DNA from: Hyphomicrobiales bacterium
GTDB lineage: Bacteria; Pseudomonadota; Alphaproteobacteria; Rhizobiales; Xanthobacteraceae
NCBI GenBank assembly: GCA_017305665.1
Contig: JAFKKH010000036.1
Location: forward strand, 1 to 44,936
DNA: 44,936 nt
Direction: 5' to 3'
The position numbers and the translations under genes are program-made. A model generated the notes under the pieces. That model saw only the letters and a program-made list of their open reading frames with translations. It was not told the origin of the DNA and did no database searches. Below, piece by piece: positions 9,389-18,466 of this stretch; the stretch's first letter is position 1; every line of letters begins with the position of its first letter.

Positions 9389-9985
9389 GTGAACGAAACC
9401 ATCGTTTTGACGCCTGAGCGAATTCTGGAAACCACCGAGGACGTCCTGCGGCGTTACGGCCTTGCGAAGGCGACTGTTGTCGACGTCGCGCGCGCGCTCG
9501 ATGTCAGCCACGGCAGCGTCTACCGGCATTTTCCCTCCAAAGCGTCGTTGCGCGATGCGGTGGCGCGGCGCTGGCTCGATCGGGCCAACGCGCCGCTTGA
9601 AAAAATCGCCAACGAGCCGGGGCCCGCGCGCGACAAGCTGGAGCACTGGCTGCGCACGCAGTTCGCCATCAAGTGCACGAAAGTCACGGAAGACCCGGAG
9701 ATGTTCGCGACCTATCTCGCGCTGGCGCAGGACGCGCGCGCCGTGGTGAAGGCGCACAAGGAGCGCCTGATCGACCAGATCGCGCGCATTCTGTCCGAAG
9801 GCGTGGCGGAGGGCGTGTTTCACGTCGCCGATGCGAAAGTGACCGCGCGGTCGATCTTCGACGCGACCATCCTTTTCCATCATCCGGCCCATGCCGAGGA
9901 ATGGAACGATCCGGCGCTCGCGACGCGCACCGACGCGGTGCTGGCCCTGGTGTTCAGGGGATTGGAAGCACCCGCGCGAGGTTAG
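9389..9985 (+). CDS. TetR family transcriptional regulator
   Basis: This 198-residue repressor has an N-terminal helix-turn-helix: [20 protein letters not shown] followed by [20 protein letters not shown], with the recognition helix at about residues 43-53. The ligand-binding C-terminal part (residues about 70-198) is variable, as usual. Translation starts at GTG (9389), the first start codon before the conserved helix. The gene converges on rpe with a 4-base overlap of the stops. Its likely target is its own upstream region; there is no obvious partner operon. The ligand is unknown. Confidence 0.88.
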   Translation: MNETIVLTPERILETTEDVLRRYGLAKATVVDVARALDVSHGSVYRHFPSKASLRDAVARRWLDRANAPLEKIANEPGPARDKLEHWLRTQFAIKCTKVTEDPEMFATYLALAQDARAVVKAHKERLIDQIARILSEGVAEGVFHVADAKVTARSIFDATILFHHPAHAEEWNDPALATRTDAVLALVFRGLEAPARG

Positions 9986-10683
9986 ACCATCTCGCCGCGC
10001 GCGGACGCCGCAGCGCTGCGGATGGCATCGATGTTGGCCTTGTAGGACGCCATCGTGCCGCCCTTGAACACCGCCGAGCCCGCAACGAACGCATTGGCGC
10101 CGGCCGCCGCGAGCTGACCCGCGACGTCGGGCGCAACGCCGCCGTCGACCTCGATGTCGATCGGCCGTCCCGCCGTCATCGCCCGCAAGTCCTGAATCTT
10201 GGCGAGCGCGGAGGGGATGAACTTCTGGCCGCCGAAACCGGGATTGACCGACATCACCAGCACGAGATCGACCATGTCGATGACGTATTCGATCGCCGAG
10301 AGCGGCGTGCCCGGATTGAGCGAGACGCCGGCCTTCTTGCCGAGCGCGCGGATCGACTGCAGCGAGCGATGTAGATGCGGGCCGGCTTCGGCGTGGACCG
10401 TGATGTGGTCGCAGCCAGCTTTCGCGAAGGCTTCGAGGTAGGGATCGCACGGCGCGATCATCAGGTGCGCATCGAAGATCTTCTTGGTGTGCGGGCGCAT
10501 CGCCTTGATGACGTCGGGGCCGTAGGAAATGTTAGGCACGAAATGGCCGTCCATCACGTCGAGATGCATCCAGTCGGCGCCGGCCTGATCGACGGCGCGA
10601 ACTTCCTCGCCGAGCTTGGCGAAGTCCGCCGCCAGGATCGACGGCGCAATCACGAGCGGACGCGGCGCGAAGGTCTGAGACAT
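9982..10683 (-). CDS. rpe: Ribulose-phosphate 3-epimerase
   Basis: Rpe interconverts ribulose 5-phosphate and xylulose 5-phosphate in the pentose phosphate pathway and, in autotrophs, the Calvin cycle. The TIM-barrel signatures are clear: APSILAADF near the N-terminus, [13 protein letters not shown] at residues 39-51 (metal ligands and catalytic Asp), [14 protein letters not shown], and the phosphate-binding VDGGVAPD and AGSAVFKG near the C-terminus. The 233-residue length is typical. The start at 10683 ([16 protein letters not shown]) is chosen because it fits family N-termini; longer in-frame readings add unlike residues. It probably has its own promoter in 10690-10900. Confidence 0.95.
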   Translation of the reverse strand: MSQTFAPRPLVIAPSILAADFAKLGEEVRAVDQAGADWMHLDVMDGHFVPNISYGPDVIKAMRPHTKKIFDAHLMIAPCDPYLEAFAKAGCDHITVHAEAGPHLHRSLQSIRALGKKAGVSLNPGTPLSAIEYVIDMVDLVLVMSVNPGFGGQKFIPSALAKIQDLRAMTAGRPIDIEVDGGVAPDVAGQLAAAGANAFVAGSAVFKGGTMASYKANIDAIRSAAASARGEMV

Positions 10684-10939
10684 GGATAGTTCCCGAGGTT
10701 TCCACGCTTGAGGAAGCTTCGCGTAACATGGGCCGCTGGCGGGGGCAACGGAGGGAATCCGCTCCGGCCGGGACGCCGGGATGCACGGCAAGTTCTGCCG
10801 TCGGTGGCAATATCTGCCGCCGGTTCCGAGGCGGGCGAGCGCAAAAAGTCCTTCTCCCACCGGCATTTCACCGATGGCACGGCACTTGCTCGGATGATTG
10901 GAGTTCGGCCGCGTGCCGCGGCGTGTCGGGAGTTTGGCC

Positions 10940-11713
10940 ATGTTGTTTGCCCTGGGCGCCGTGTCGTCGGCGATCGATGCGTTTCAATCGCTGACGTCGT
11001 CATCGAAGTCGTCGCCGGCCACGACCGGCTTCAGCCAGGCGTCGACCGCCTCGTTCGACGTCACCTCCACGGCGACCGACTCGAGCGGAACGAGTTCAGG
11101 CACTGCGGGCACCATGCCGGGGAACGGCATCTCGCCCGCGACCATGAGCGCGCTGCTCGCGGCGCAGGGACAATCGTCCGGCACGACGGCCACGAGCATG
11201 AGCCCGTCCGACGCGCTGCAGGATCTGTTCTCAAAGATCGACGGCAACGGTGACGGTACGATCAGCAAATCGGAATTCGAGAGTGCGCTCGGCGCCGGCG
11301 GCACCAACCTCGCGCAGGCCGATGACGTGTTCGGCAAGCTCGACACCAATGGCGACGGCTCGGTCAGTCTCGACGAAATGTCGTCGGCGCTGAAGGGAGC
11401 AGGCGGCCATCACCATCACGTCGCGGGGTCAGACGGATCCGGCAGCGCCGATGGATCGAGCGGGTCCGGCGGAGGGTCGAGTTCGGATTCATTGCTGGCC
11501 GCGCTCGATTCCTCCACCTCGATTACCAACAGCGACGGATCGGTGACCACCACGACCACGCTCGCGGACGGAACCCAGATGACACTGACCTCGCCACCTT
11601 CATCGGCATCAGGCACGGCATCGTCGTCCTACAATCTCATGCAGCAGGCGATCCAGCGCGCGGCGCAGGCGATCTCCGCATCGGCAACCCAATCGCTTTC
11701 GGTCAGCGTCTGA
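10940..11713 (+). CDS. EF-hand calcium-binding protein, Ser/Thr-rich
   Basis: This 257-residue protein has two canonical EF-hand loops, [12 protein letters not shown] at about residues 101-112 and [12 protein letters not shown] at about 135-146, both with Asp/Asn/Gly/Glu in the calcium-coordinating positions. They form one EF pair. The rest is low-complexity: a Ser/Thr/Gly/Ala-rich segment before the hands, a GGHHHH patch after them, a Gly/Ser linker, then a Thr-rich stretch ([16 protein letters not shown]) and an amphipathic C-terminal helix. The start at 10940 has GGGAG 7 bases upstream. The first residues ([18 protein letters not shown]) are hydrophobic but not a clear signal peptide. Such proteins are common in Bradyrhizobium-like genomes, with no assigned role. 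Confidence 0.8.
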   Translation: MLFALGAVSSAIDAFQSLTSSSKSSPATTGFSQASTASFDVTSTATDSSGTSSGTAGTMPGNGISPATMSALLAAQGQSSGTTATSMSPSDALQDLFSKIDGNGDGTISKSEFESALGAGGTNLAQADDVFGKLDTNGDGSVSLDEMSSALKGAGGHHHHVAGSDGSGSADGSSGSGGGSSSDSLLAALDSSTSITNSDGSVTTTTTLADGTQMTLTSPPSSASGTASSSYNLMQQAIQRAAQAISASATQSLSVSV

Positions 11714-11845
11714 TCTCGCAGCCGCGCGGCGGTATGCTTCGGCGCGCTGCATCCGTATCACTGCGCACGCGCGGCGTGTTTTCATGATCCGATAACCATA
11801 CGCGCCACGTAATCGTGTCCTCTGCAAAGGATTGCGAGGGCGCGT

Positions 11846-13006
11846 ATGTCTTTCCCGCAAGTGTTTTTGTTCGCCGGCTGCATCGCTTGTATCGGCTCCG
11901 CCGCCGCTGCCGACGATGATTTCACCGCATCGTTTCGCCTGCGTGGCGGCTTCGATTCCAATCCGCAGTTTTCGGCCGGGCCGGGCAATGGCAGCGCGTT
12001 CATTGCGACCGACACCGCGCTCGCAGCCGGGACAAAGGCCGATGGCTACACGCTGGGTGTTGCTGCCGAAGCCAGTACGACGCATTACGCGCAACCGGAG
12101 TTGACGCCGTCGCTCGGCGGCAAGGTGATCCTGCGCGGTTCGCTCGGCGACGACGATCTCAGACTGGATTCCACCACGACCATATCGGACACCAGCACCT
12201 ACAATCTGCGATCCAGCGATCTGATCGAGTCCGTGAAGGCCGAGGCGAAATTCGACAGCGTGAAGCTGTTCGTGACGGCGGAGGGCGGGCGATCGAGCCT
12301 GAACCAGACCAACGCGATCTTTCCGAATTTCCTGCCCGACCCGCAGCAGTACTGGCGCGGCACGTTGATCCCGGGCGTCAGCCTCGTGCTTGGCAAGGCC
12401 GAACTCGGTGCATCCGTGAATCTCTCGGTGCGGCGTTACGTGCAGGAGTTCGACATCTTCGGCTATCGCCGCGACAATGAGCGGGTGCAGCCGTTCGTGT
12501 TTGCAAAATACAATGACGATGCGATTATGGCGTTCGCGTCCATCTCGCAGCTTTATGGGACGTGGCACGATCCCGATTTCACCAATGTCAGTCGCTTGCT
12601 GTTCGATGCCAGTCTGAGCTGGCGTCCAAAGCCCTTCACGGTCGATCTGACGGCGTGGCGCCGCGCCAGCGAAACCAGCTTTCCGATCTCGCCGATCACC
12701 ATCGACACGGCGTATTCCGCGAAAGTCTCATGGAACGTCGAACCGAAGGTGACGCTGGCGGCCTCGATCGCCTATGCGGCGACGGACTATCTGGATTCGC
12801 CGTTCCGTGCGCGGACACTGACCTGCGGAATCGGTGCGAGTCGCGATATGGGTAACGACCTGACGCTTGGGGTCGACCTTGCTTATGCGAAGGGGTCTCT
12901 GATCTCTGGCGACGATACTCAGGCATTTGTCGTCACATCGTCGATCACCAAGCGCTTTTCGGCCAAGCCGGCAGCAACGAAGCCGCTTACCGGCCGCGGC
13001 GCGTGA
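11846..13006 (+). CDS. Outer-membrane beta-barrel protein, unassigned
   Basis: This 386-residue protein begins with a signal peptide (MSFPQVFLFAGCIACIGSAAAA) and then shows alternating hydrophobic/polar strands ending in aromatic residues, typical of an outer-membrane barrel (FRLRGGFDSNPQFS, KADGYTLGVAAEAST, KVTLAASIAYAATDY, LTLGVDLAYAKGSL). The repeated strand pattern and the TSSITKRF near the end fit a barrel of about 16 strands, although a short basic tail follows the last strand. GAGGG precedes the start. It is transcribed in the same direction as the EF-hand gene 132 bases upstream, but no shared function is evident. What it transports or anchors is unknown. Confidence 0.75.
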   Translation: MSFPQVFLFAGCIACIGSAAAADDDFTASFRLRGGFDSNPQFSAGPGNGSAFIATDTALAAGTKADGYTLGVAAEASTTHYAQPELTPSLGGKVILRGSLGDDDLRLDSTTTISDTSTYNLRSSDLIESVKAEAKFDSVKLFVTAEGGRSSLNQTNAIFPNFLPDPQQYWRGTLIPGVSLVLGKAELGASVNLSVRRYVQEFDIFGYRRDNERVQPFVFAKYNDDAIMAFASISQLYGTWHDPDFTNVSRLLFDASLSWRPKPFTVDLTAWRRASETSFPISPITIDTAYSAKVSWNVEPKVTLAASIAYAATDYLDSPFRARTLTCGIGASRDMGNDLTLGVDLAYAKGSLISGDDTQAFVVTSSITKRFSAKPAATKPLTGRGA

Positions 13007-13050
13007 ACTGCAGTATGCGGACGGAGTCGCCTCCGTCCGCGTTGGTCAAG

Positions 13051-13305
13051 TCAGTGGCAGCCGCATCCGCCACCAAGCAGTCCGCCCAGCAGGTTGCCGC
13101 GGCCGAGCACTGCGCCGAGCACACCGCCCTTGCCGGTAGTGACGGCGGTGTTGACGACGAGCGCGCCGCGTCCGTCGAGCAGCCCGATCACGCCACCGCG
13201 GCCGGTGAGCATGTTGGCGCCGATGCCGATGCCATGACCTCTGGCGAAGGCCGGCTCGCCGGCAAACGCAGCCGCGATCACTGCGAGAACGAGAATCTTC
13301 TTCAT
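13051..13305 (-). CDS. Small glycine-rich secreted protein with C-terminal CGCH
   Basis: This 84-residue protein has a signal peptide (MKKILVLAVIAAAFAGEPAFA) and a mature part rich in Gly, Leu, Val and Arg. Two similar segments, GRGGVIGLLDGRGALV and GKGGVLGAVLGRGNLL, look like tandem repeats of about 16 residues. It ends LLGGGCGCH, a Cys-Gly-Cys-His tail that could bind a metal or form a disulfide. A good ribosome site (GGAGAAA) precedes the start at 13305. It faces the barrel gene convergently. It matches no family I recognise. A surface or periplasmic role is only inferred from the signal. Confidence 0.7.
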   Translation of the reverse strand: MKKILVLAVIAAAFAGEPAFARGHGIGIGANMLTGRGGVIGLLDGRGALVVNTAVTTGKGGVLGAVLGRGNLLGGLLGGGCGCH

Positions 13306-13513
13306 GACGTTTCTCCACTGTTGCGTGCACGACATTGCGCACGGGAGAACCTTCAGCCGGTCAAATCGTCATCTCAAGCTATACTGGAAACTAACCCTAA
13401 ATATCACAGTGAAATCAAGTATATATCCGTATCTATACTGAAATGGATACCGAGCTTCATCAGGAGAACCACTGGCTGCGTGCGATCGCAACGATCACGA
13501 ACGCCTTCGGTAT

Positions 13514-14509
13514 CTATCGTGCAAATTTGTCCTTCCAGGCCGGCAGCGCGCCGGGGAAGGGGAGCGCGGTGGCTTCATAGACGCCGCGCGCGATCGCGCG
13601 GGCAACCGTGTTGGCCGCGACCATGCCGAGCTCGGTGAGACCGATCAGAGGATCGACCGGTTTCGCGCCGGTGGCGGCCGCGAACACGATATCGCCGTCG
13701 AGCGGCGCATGCGCCGGATAGATCGCGCGGGCAAAGCCGGTCTGGGCGATGATCGCAAGCCGTTTCGCCTGCGACTTGGTGAGAGCCGCGTCCGTCACGA
13801 CCGCAACGAGTGTTGTGCTTTCGATCGGGGCGGGTGCCGCGCCCTTCAGCCGCGCGGTCAGCATGTCAGGCGTGGTCGACGGTGGCGATCCGCGTCCGCC
13901 GAATTCGCCGGCCACCTCAAATGGCGCCGCCCAGAACCAGGGCCCATCGCCGACGGTGACGCTGCCGACCGCATTGACCACGGCGAGCGCGGCGACGCCG
14001 ATGCCGTCAGGCGTCGTTGCCGATGCGGAGCCGAGGCCGCCCTTGAAGTTGGCGGTGGTGGCGCCAAGGCCCGCGCCGACGCTGCCGAGCGCGAAATCGG
14101 TGCTTGCGGCGGCGGCGGCCGCGTAGCCGAGATCGCGATAGGGCGCGAAACGGCCCCAGTGCTTGTCGCCGCCGTTGAGAAGATCGAAGCAGACCGCGCC
14201 GGGCACGATGGGAATGACGGCGTCGCGGATTGCAAAGCCGCGCCCCTGTTCGGCGAGCCAAGCCTGCACGCCGCCGCCGGCTTCGATGCCGAACGCCGAG
14301 CCGCCCGAGAGCGCGAGTCCATCGATGCGCTCCACGGTATTGACGGGGTCGAGCAGGGTGGTGTCGCGTGTCCCCGGTCCGCCGCCACGAACGTCGATGG
14401 CCATGACAACCGGCGTGTCGAAGACGATCGCCGTGGCGCCGGACGCCAGGCGCGCATCATCGGCGTGGCCGACCCGGACGCCGGCGATGTCGGTGAGCAG
14501 GTTTTTCAT
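13514..14509 (-). CDS. P1 family (DmpA-type) N-terminal-nucleophile aminopeptidase
   Basis: Members of this family (DmpA, BapA, NylC) are made as one chain that cleaves itself; the new N-terminal Ser or Thr of the second chain is the nucleophile. Here the cleavage region is TTLVAVVTDAALTKSQAKRL, with Ser231/Thr232/Thr233 as candidates. The upstream family motifs are also present: DVRGGGPGTRDT at about 39-50, ALSGGSAFG at 66-74, and GSVGAGLGATTANFKGGLGS at 142-161. The length of 331 residues is close to that of NylC-type relatives. The start at 14509 is preferred (MKNLLTDIAGVRVGH fits the family). Likely substrates are N-terminal amino acid amides, beta-peptides or amide oligomers; the precise one cannot be told. 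The enzyme is cytoplasmic. Confidence 0.9.
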   Translation of the reverse strand: MKNLLTDIAGVRVGHADDARLASGATAIVFDTPVVMAIDVRGGGPGTRDTTLLDPVNTVERIDGLALSGGSAFGIEAGGGVQAWLAEQGRGFAIRDAVIPIVPGAVCFDLLNGGDKHWGRFAPYRDLGYAAAAAASTDFALGSVGAGLGATTANFKGGLGSASATTPDGIGVAALAVVNAVGSVTVGDGPWFWAAPFEVAGEFGGRGSPPSTTPDMLTARLKGAAPAPIESTTLVAVVTDAALTKSQAKRLAIIAQTGFARAIYPAHAPLDGDIVFAAATGAKPVDPLIGLTELGMVAANTVARAIARGVYEATALPFPGALPAWKDKFAR

Positions 14510-14672
14510 CGTCCGACCTCGTTCAGGCAACAGGCGTATTCGGACGCCGATCCTCCGCTGCAGATGACGGCATGTGAGCGCCGGGGTCAACTCGATCACG
14601 CCCGATCACAAGTATGACGGCAAAGCCGAGCGCCCCCTTGCATCCCGGTGATATCGCAGGGCAAGTAGCCGC

Positions 14673-15407
14673 ATGATTCATGACGTCACCATTCCCGCCG
14701 CGCTGGTCGCCGGCCTTGTCAGCTTTCTGTCGCCTTGCGTGTTGCCGCTGGTGCCGCCGTATCTGGTCTACCTGACCGGCGCTACCATCGAGCACGTCGC
14801 CCATGACGAGACCACGCAGACCTCGAAACGTGCGGTGATGCTTGCCGCGCTGATGTTCGTGCTGGGCTTTTCCACGGTATTCGTTGCGCTGGGTGCCAGC
14901 GCGAGCATCATTGGCGGCCTGATCCGCGCCTGGTCCGCGCAACTGGCGATCGCGGCCGGGATCGTCATCATTATTATGGGCCTGCACTTTCTCGGACTGA
15001 CCCGGATCGGCTTTCTGATGCGGGAAGGGCGGCTGACCGCGCCAAAGCCGGTCGGCATGTGGGGCGCCTACGTGATGGGGCTCGCGTTCGCGTTCGGCTG
15101 GACGCCCTGCATCGGCCCAATCCTCGCGGCGATCCTGTCGGTGGCCGCGGCGGAAGCCACGGTCGTGAAGGGCGCCGGGCTGCTTGCGGTATATTCAGCA
15201 GGGCTCGGCATCCCGTTCCTGATCGCAGCGTTCATGGTCGAGCAGTTCGCTTCATTGTTCAATCGCATGAAGCGTCACCTCGCAACGGTCGAGCGCGTGA
15301 TGGGCGTGCTGATGGTGCTGACCGGCATTGCGTTCCTGACCGGCACGATCTCGAACGTCAGCATCTGGCTGCTGGAGACATTTCCGGCGCTGCAGAATTT
15401 CGGCTGA
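14673..15407 (+). CDS. ccdA: Cytochrome c biogenesis protein CcdA (DsbD transmembrane type)
   Basis: CcdA carries reducing equivalents across the inner membrane from thioredoxin to periplasmic thiol proteins needed for cytochrome c maturation. The 244-residue protein has six predicted transmembrane helices and the two redox cysteines in their usual motifs: Cys22 in LSPCVLPLVPPYL and Cys146 in GWTPCIGPIL. Size and topology match CcdA rather than full DsbD, as the thioredoxin domains are absent. The gene lies between two minus-strand genes, so it should have its own promoter in 14510-14672. No ccm genes are adjacent. Confidence 0.92.
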   Translation: MIHDVTIPAALVAGLVSFLSPCVLPLVPPYLVYLTGATIEHVAHDETTQTSKRAVMLAALMFVLGFSTVFVALGASASIIGGLIRAWSAQLAIAAGIVIIIMGLHFLGLTRIGFLMREGRLTAPKPVGMWGAYVMGLAFAFGWTPCIGPILAAILSVAAAEATVVKGAGLLAVYSAGLGIPFLIAAFMVEQFASLFNRMKRHLATVERVMGVLMVLTGIAFLTGTISNVSIWLLETFPALQNFG

Positions 15408-15439
15408 AGACGACGTTCGTGATGCGGCGAAGTCGTGCG

Positions 15440-16255
15440 TTACCGATCCAGTTCCGCAGCCGCGAGTTGCGCCACGATCAGATCGATGGCTGCAAATCTG
15501 TCGATTCCGTCGTTGAGAAACCACGCCGCCGACAATCCAGTCCACGCGAGTATCCACTGCAGCAGGCGGCTCCGTTCGAGTTCGGCAGCCTTGGCCACGA
15601 TGGAGAGGCGGTGTGCGAACCGGTTCGGATCAGTTGCGACCGCAGGCACAGCGTTGGCGATGTCGGGATTGGTAAAGATGTTGGCGAAGTCGAAGCCGCG
15701 CTCGCCGATCAGGCGCTTCGGGTCGATCGCAAGCCATCCCCGTGATCCGAAATCGAGCACGTTGCCGTGGTGCAAGTCGCCGTGCAAGACGCCGACATCG
15801 CGCGGCTCGGCCAGCAACGCCTCTGCGGTCTGCGCACAGCGCGACAGAATGCCGCCATGGGTTGCCGCGGCAGGTTCGAGGTCGCGAAACCAGTCGACCA
15901 GCGGGATCAGGGCTGGCAGCGGCTTTGCGCGCGGGCGATGTAGCTGCTCCGCCACGGCGCACAGGATGCGGCAGGCCTCATCGTCGCGGCCGCTGCGAGC
16001 CATTTCCGTCAGCGACGCCGTGCCTTCGGCGCGCTCGAGCAGCAGCGCATCGTCATCATGCGCCAGCACCTGTGCGGCGCCGTCGCCATTCCACCACGTC
16101 ATCAGCACGGCGTTGAAGCGTTCGTCGTGTTTGGTCGCGATCTTGAGAATGGCCGCACTACCGTGATGGCGGACCGGCAGCAGGCGCGCGGCAGGCGTGA
16201 CGATCGGATCGCCATCGGGGACCAGATCCCACCGGCGCAGGTAGCTGTCGAACAT
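15440..16255 (-). CDS. Aminoglycoside/hydroxyurea-type phosphotransferase, APH(6)-like
   Basis: This 271-residue protein belongs to the family of streptomycin 6-kinases and hydroxyurea resistance kinases. The kinase catalytic loop is VLHGDLHHGNVLDFG at residues 156-170, with the metal-binding Asp178 in LAIDPKRLIGERGFDFANIF. The N-terminal part has ILKIATKHDER, with the ATP-binding lysine. Chromosomal copies like this are common in soil Alphaproteobacteria. Resistance is possible but not shown, and many such proteins have an unknown physiological substrate. It converges on ccdA, with 32 bases between the stops. Confidence 0.85.
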   Translation of the reverse strand: MFDSYLRRWDLVPDGDPIVTPAARLLPVRHHGSAAILKIATKHDERFNAVLMTWWNGDGAAQVLAHDDDALLLERAEGTASLTEMARSGRDDEACRILCAVAEQLHRPRAKPLPALIPLVDWFRDLEPAAATHGGILSRCAQTAEALLAEPRDVGVLHGDLHHGNVLDFGSRGWLAIDPKRLIGERGFDFANIFTNPDIANAVPAVATDPNRFAHRLSIVAKAAELERSRLLQWILAWTGLSAAWFLNDGIDRFAAIDLIVAQLAAAELDR

Positions 16256-16395
16256 CGTCGTTGTCTATCATCCTTGCCGCCCGCGGGCGAACGCGCGATG
16301 AGCGGCGTCGATTGTGCTCCATTAGCTCAGTTCACAATGAGGACGTCGCGAGTCTGAACGATATGCTCTGCAGACACGCAAGACCCTCAACGACA

Positions 16396-16426
16396 AACGC
16401 CCCGGCAAGCCGGGGCGTTCTTGTTT
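16396..16426 (-). terminator. Rho-independent terminator of livK
   Basis: A strong hairpin (AACGCCCCGG, loop CAAG, CCGGGGCGTT) lies 20 bases past the livK stop, and AAC and CGTT extend it on both sides. On the minus strand it is followed by TGTCGTTG, a weak U-tract. On the plus strand it is followed by CTTGTTT, so it may work in both directions. Confidence 0.75.
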
Positions 16427-16445
16427 CCAGACGACGTAGAGAGCG

Positions 16446-17567
16446 TCAGGTGGCCTTGCCGGGATCGACCTCGGAATAGCCGCCCTTGTCGTCCCACTTG
16501 TAGACGACATAGTCGATCTGCTTGATGTCGCCCTTCTCGTCGAATTCCATCTTGCCGATGACGGTATCCCACGAGCCGGCCTTCATCGCTTTCATCACCT
16601 TCATCGGATCGGTGGTGCCGGCCTTGGCTGCGGCCTGCGCCCAGACCTGCATCGCGGCGTAGGTGTAGAGCGTGTAGCCCTCGGGATCGATGCCCTTGGC
16701 CTTGAAGCGCTCGACGATCGCCTTGGCAGTCGCCTTCTTGCGCGGATCGGGTCCGAAGGTGAACAGCGTTCCGGCACCGGCAGGGCCGGTGATCGAGGCA
16801 AACTCCTTGTCGGCCAGCGCATCGCCCGCCATCAGGGTGGTCTTCAGGCCCTGATCGTGCATCTGCCGGACGATCAGACCCGACTCCTGATGATAGCCGC
16901 CAACGTAAACGAGATCGATGTTCTCGCGCTTCAGGCGCGAGACGATCGCGGTGAAATCCTTGTCGCCCTTGTTGTAGGACTCGAACATCTTTTCCTGAAC
17001 GCCGGCCTTGTTCAGCGCCTTCTTGGTCTCGTCGGCGAGACCCTTGCCGTAAGTGGTCTTGTCGTTGAGGATCGCGATGTTCTTGCCCTTGAAGTTCTTG
17101 GCGATGTAGTCGGCCGCCACCACGCCCTGCTGATCGTCCCGGCCGCAGACGCGCGCGACGTTCCAGAGCTTGCGCTCGGTGAACAGCGGGTTGGTCGACG
17201 CCGGCGTAATCTGCAGCACGTTGCCGTCGGCGTAAGCTTCCGAAGCCGGGATCGACGATGACGAGCAGTAATGTCCGGCGACGAACGGGATGCCCAGGCT
17301 CGCGATCTTTTCCGCGACCGAGCGCGCCTGCTTCGGGTCGCAGGCGTCGTCGCCGACGAACAGCGCAAGCTTCTTGCCGAGTACGCCGCCGGCGGCATTG
17401 AGATCGGCGACCGCCTGCTCGGCGCCGTTCTTCATCTGGCGGCCGAATGCGGACTCGCCGCCCGTCATCGGGCCGGCCACCGCGACGGTGGTGTCCTGCG
17501 CGAACGCTGCCGTGGACAGGGCGAGCGATGCCCCCAATGCCAAGCCGATGAGCTTCAGTGATTTCAT
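16446..17567 (-). CDS. livK: Branched-chain amino acid ABC transporter, substrate-binding protein
   Basis: This 373-residue periplasmic binding protein of the LivJ/LivK type begins with a signal peptide (MKSLKLIGLALGASLALSTAAFAQ). The mature protein has the expected two-lobed pattern: VAVAGPMTGGESAFGRQMKN, the LVYVGGYHQESGLIVRQ block and PEGYTLYTYAAMQVWAQA. It delivers ligand to LivHM. It lies downstream of livF, separated by 155 bases, so it may be cotranscribed at the end of the liv operon or have its own promoter. Binding specificity within this family ranges over Leu, Ile, Val, urea, amides and aromatic compounds and cannot be settled here. Confidence 0.93.
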   Translation of the reverse strand: MKSLKLIGLALGASLALSTAAFAQDTTVAVAGPMTGGESAFGRQMKNGAEQAVADLNAAGGVLGKKLALFVGDDACDPKQARSVAEKIASLGIPFVAGHYCSSSSIPASEAYADGNVLQITPASTNPLFTERKLWNVARVCGRDDQQGVVAADYIAKNFKGKNIAILNDKTTYGKGLADETKKALNKAGVQEKMFESYNKGDKDFTAIVSRLKRENIDLVYVGGYHQESGLIVRQMHDQGLKTTLMAGDALADKEFASITGPAGAGTLFTFGPDPRKKATAKAIVERFKAKGIDPEGYTLYTYAAMQVWAQAAAKAGTTDPMKVMKAMKAGSWDTVIGKMEFDEKGDIKQIDYVVYKWDDKGGYSEVDPGKAT

Positions 17568-17722
17568 ACGATGATCCTCGCGATGATCTTGACCGGAACA
17601 GCCGGCATACGCCGGTCCTGCGAACCGGGGGCATTGTCGGCTGAATTCACAAAGAAGTCATCGGCAATTTTTGCGGCTGCGCGTCACTTCGCCGCCTGTT
17701 CAAACCGGACCGACCAGCACTC

Positions 17723-18466
17723 TCACGCCGTCCGGCCGCCTTCCAGGTAGGCCGCGCGGATTTCGGGGCGCGCCAGCAGTTCCGCGCCGGTTCCGCTGAG
17801 CGTGATCAGGCCGTTGACCATGACGTAGCCGCGGTGCGCCAGCCGCAGTGCATGGTTGGCGTTCTGCTCGACCACCAGCACGGTCAGGCCGTCATCCCGG
17901 TTGAGTATGCGAATCGCATCGAAGATCTGGCGGGCGATCAGCGGCGCGAGGCCGAGCGAGGGCTCGTCGAGCATCAGGAGCCGCGGGCGGCTCATCAGCG
18001 CGCGGCCGATCGCCAGCATCTGCTGCTCGCCGCCGGACAGCGTGCCGCCGCGCTGGATCATGCGCTCCTTCAGCCGCGGGAACAGCGTCAGCACACGTTC
18101 GAGGCTCGCCGCGCGGTCGACGTCATTCGATTCGGTTGCGTCGGCGCCCATCTGGAGATTTTCGGCGACCGTCATGCGCGGAAAGATGCGACGGCCTTCC
18201 GGTGACTGCGCGATGCGCATGCGCGCGATCTGGTGGGTGGCGGCGCCGGTGATATCGTGTCCGTCGAATTCAATCCGACCGGCCTTGGCGCGCGGCCGGC
18301 CGAAAATGGTCATCATCAGCGTCGATTTGCCGGCGCCGTTGGCGCCGATCAGCGTCACGATCTCGCCGCGCCGGATCTCGAGGTCGATGCCCTTCAGCGC
18401 CTCGATCTTGCCGTAGGCCGCGCGCAGGCCGTGCACTGCGAGAAGGGGGGTATCAGCGGCGCTCAC
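17723..18466 (-). CDS. livF: Branched-chain amino acid ABC transporter ATPase LivF
   Basis: This is a 247-residue cytoplasmic ATPase of the LivF class. The Walker A motif is GANGAGKST at about residues 38-46, the signature LSGGEQQMLAIGRALMS, and the Walker B LLMLDEPSLGLAP with the D-loop and switch region following. LivF/LivG pairs energise one LivHM channel. The ATG overlaps the livG stop by 4 bases, so translation is coupled. The next gene downstream is livK. The motif set and the LivG partner make the call firm. Confidence 0.94.
   Translation of the reverse strand: MSAADTPLLAVHGLRAAYGKIEALKGIDLEIRRGEIVTLIGANGAGKSTLMMTIFGRPRAKAGRIEFDGHDITGAATHQIARMRIAQSPEGRRIFPRMTVAENLQMGADATESNDVDRAASLERVLTLFPRLKERMIQRGGTLSGGEQQMLAIGRALMSRPRLLMLDEPSLGLAPLIARQIFDAIRILNRDDGLTVLVVEQNANHALRLAHRGYVMVNGLITLSGTGAELLARPEIRAAYLEGGRTA

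Noticed and set aside
16310-16390. tRNA-like start GCTCCATTAGCTCAGTT
   Set aside because: The bases resemble a tRNA 5' half, but there is no matching anticodon arm, no GTTCGAAT T-loop and no closing acceptor arm, so no tRNA was called.
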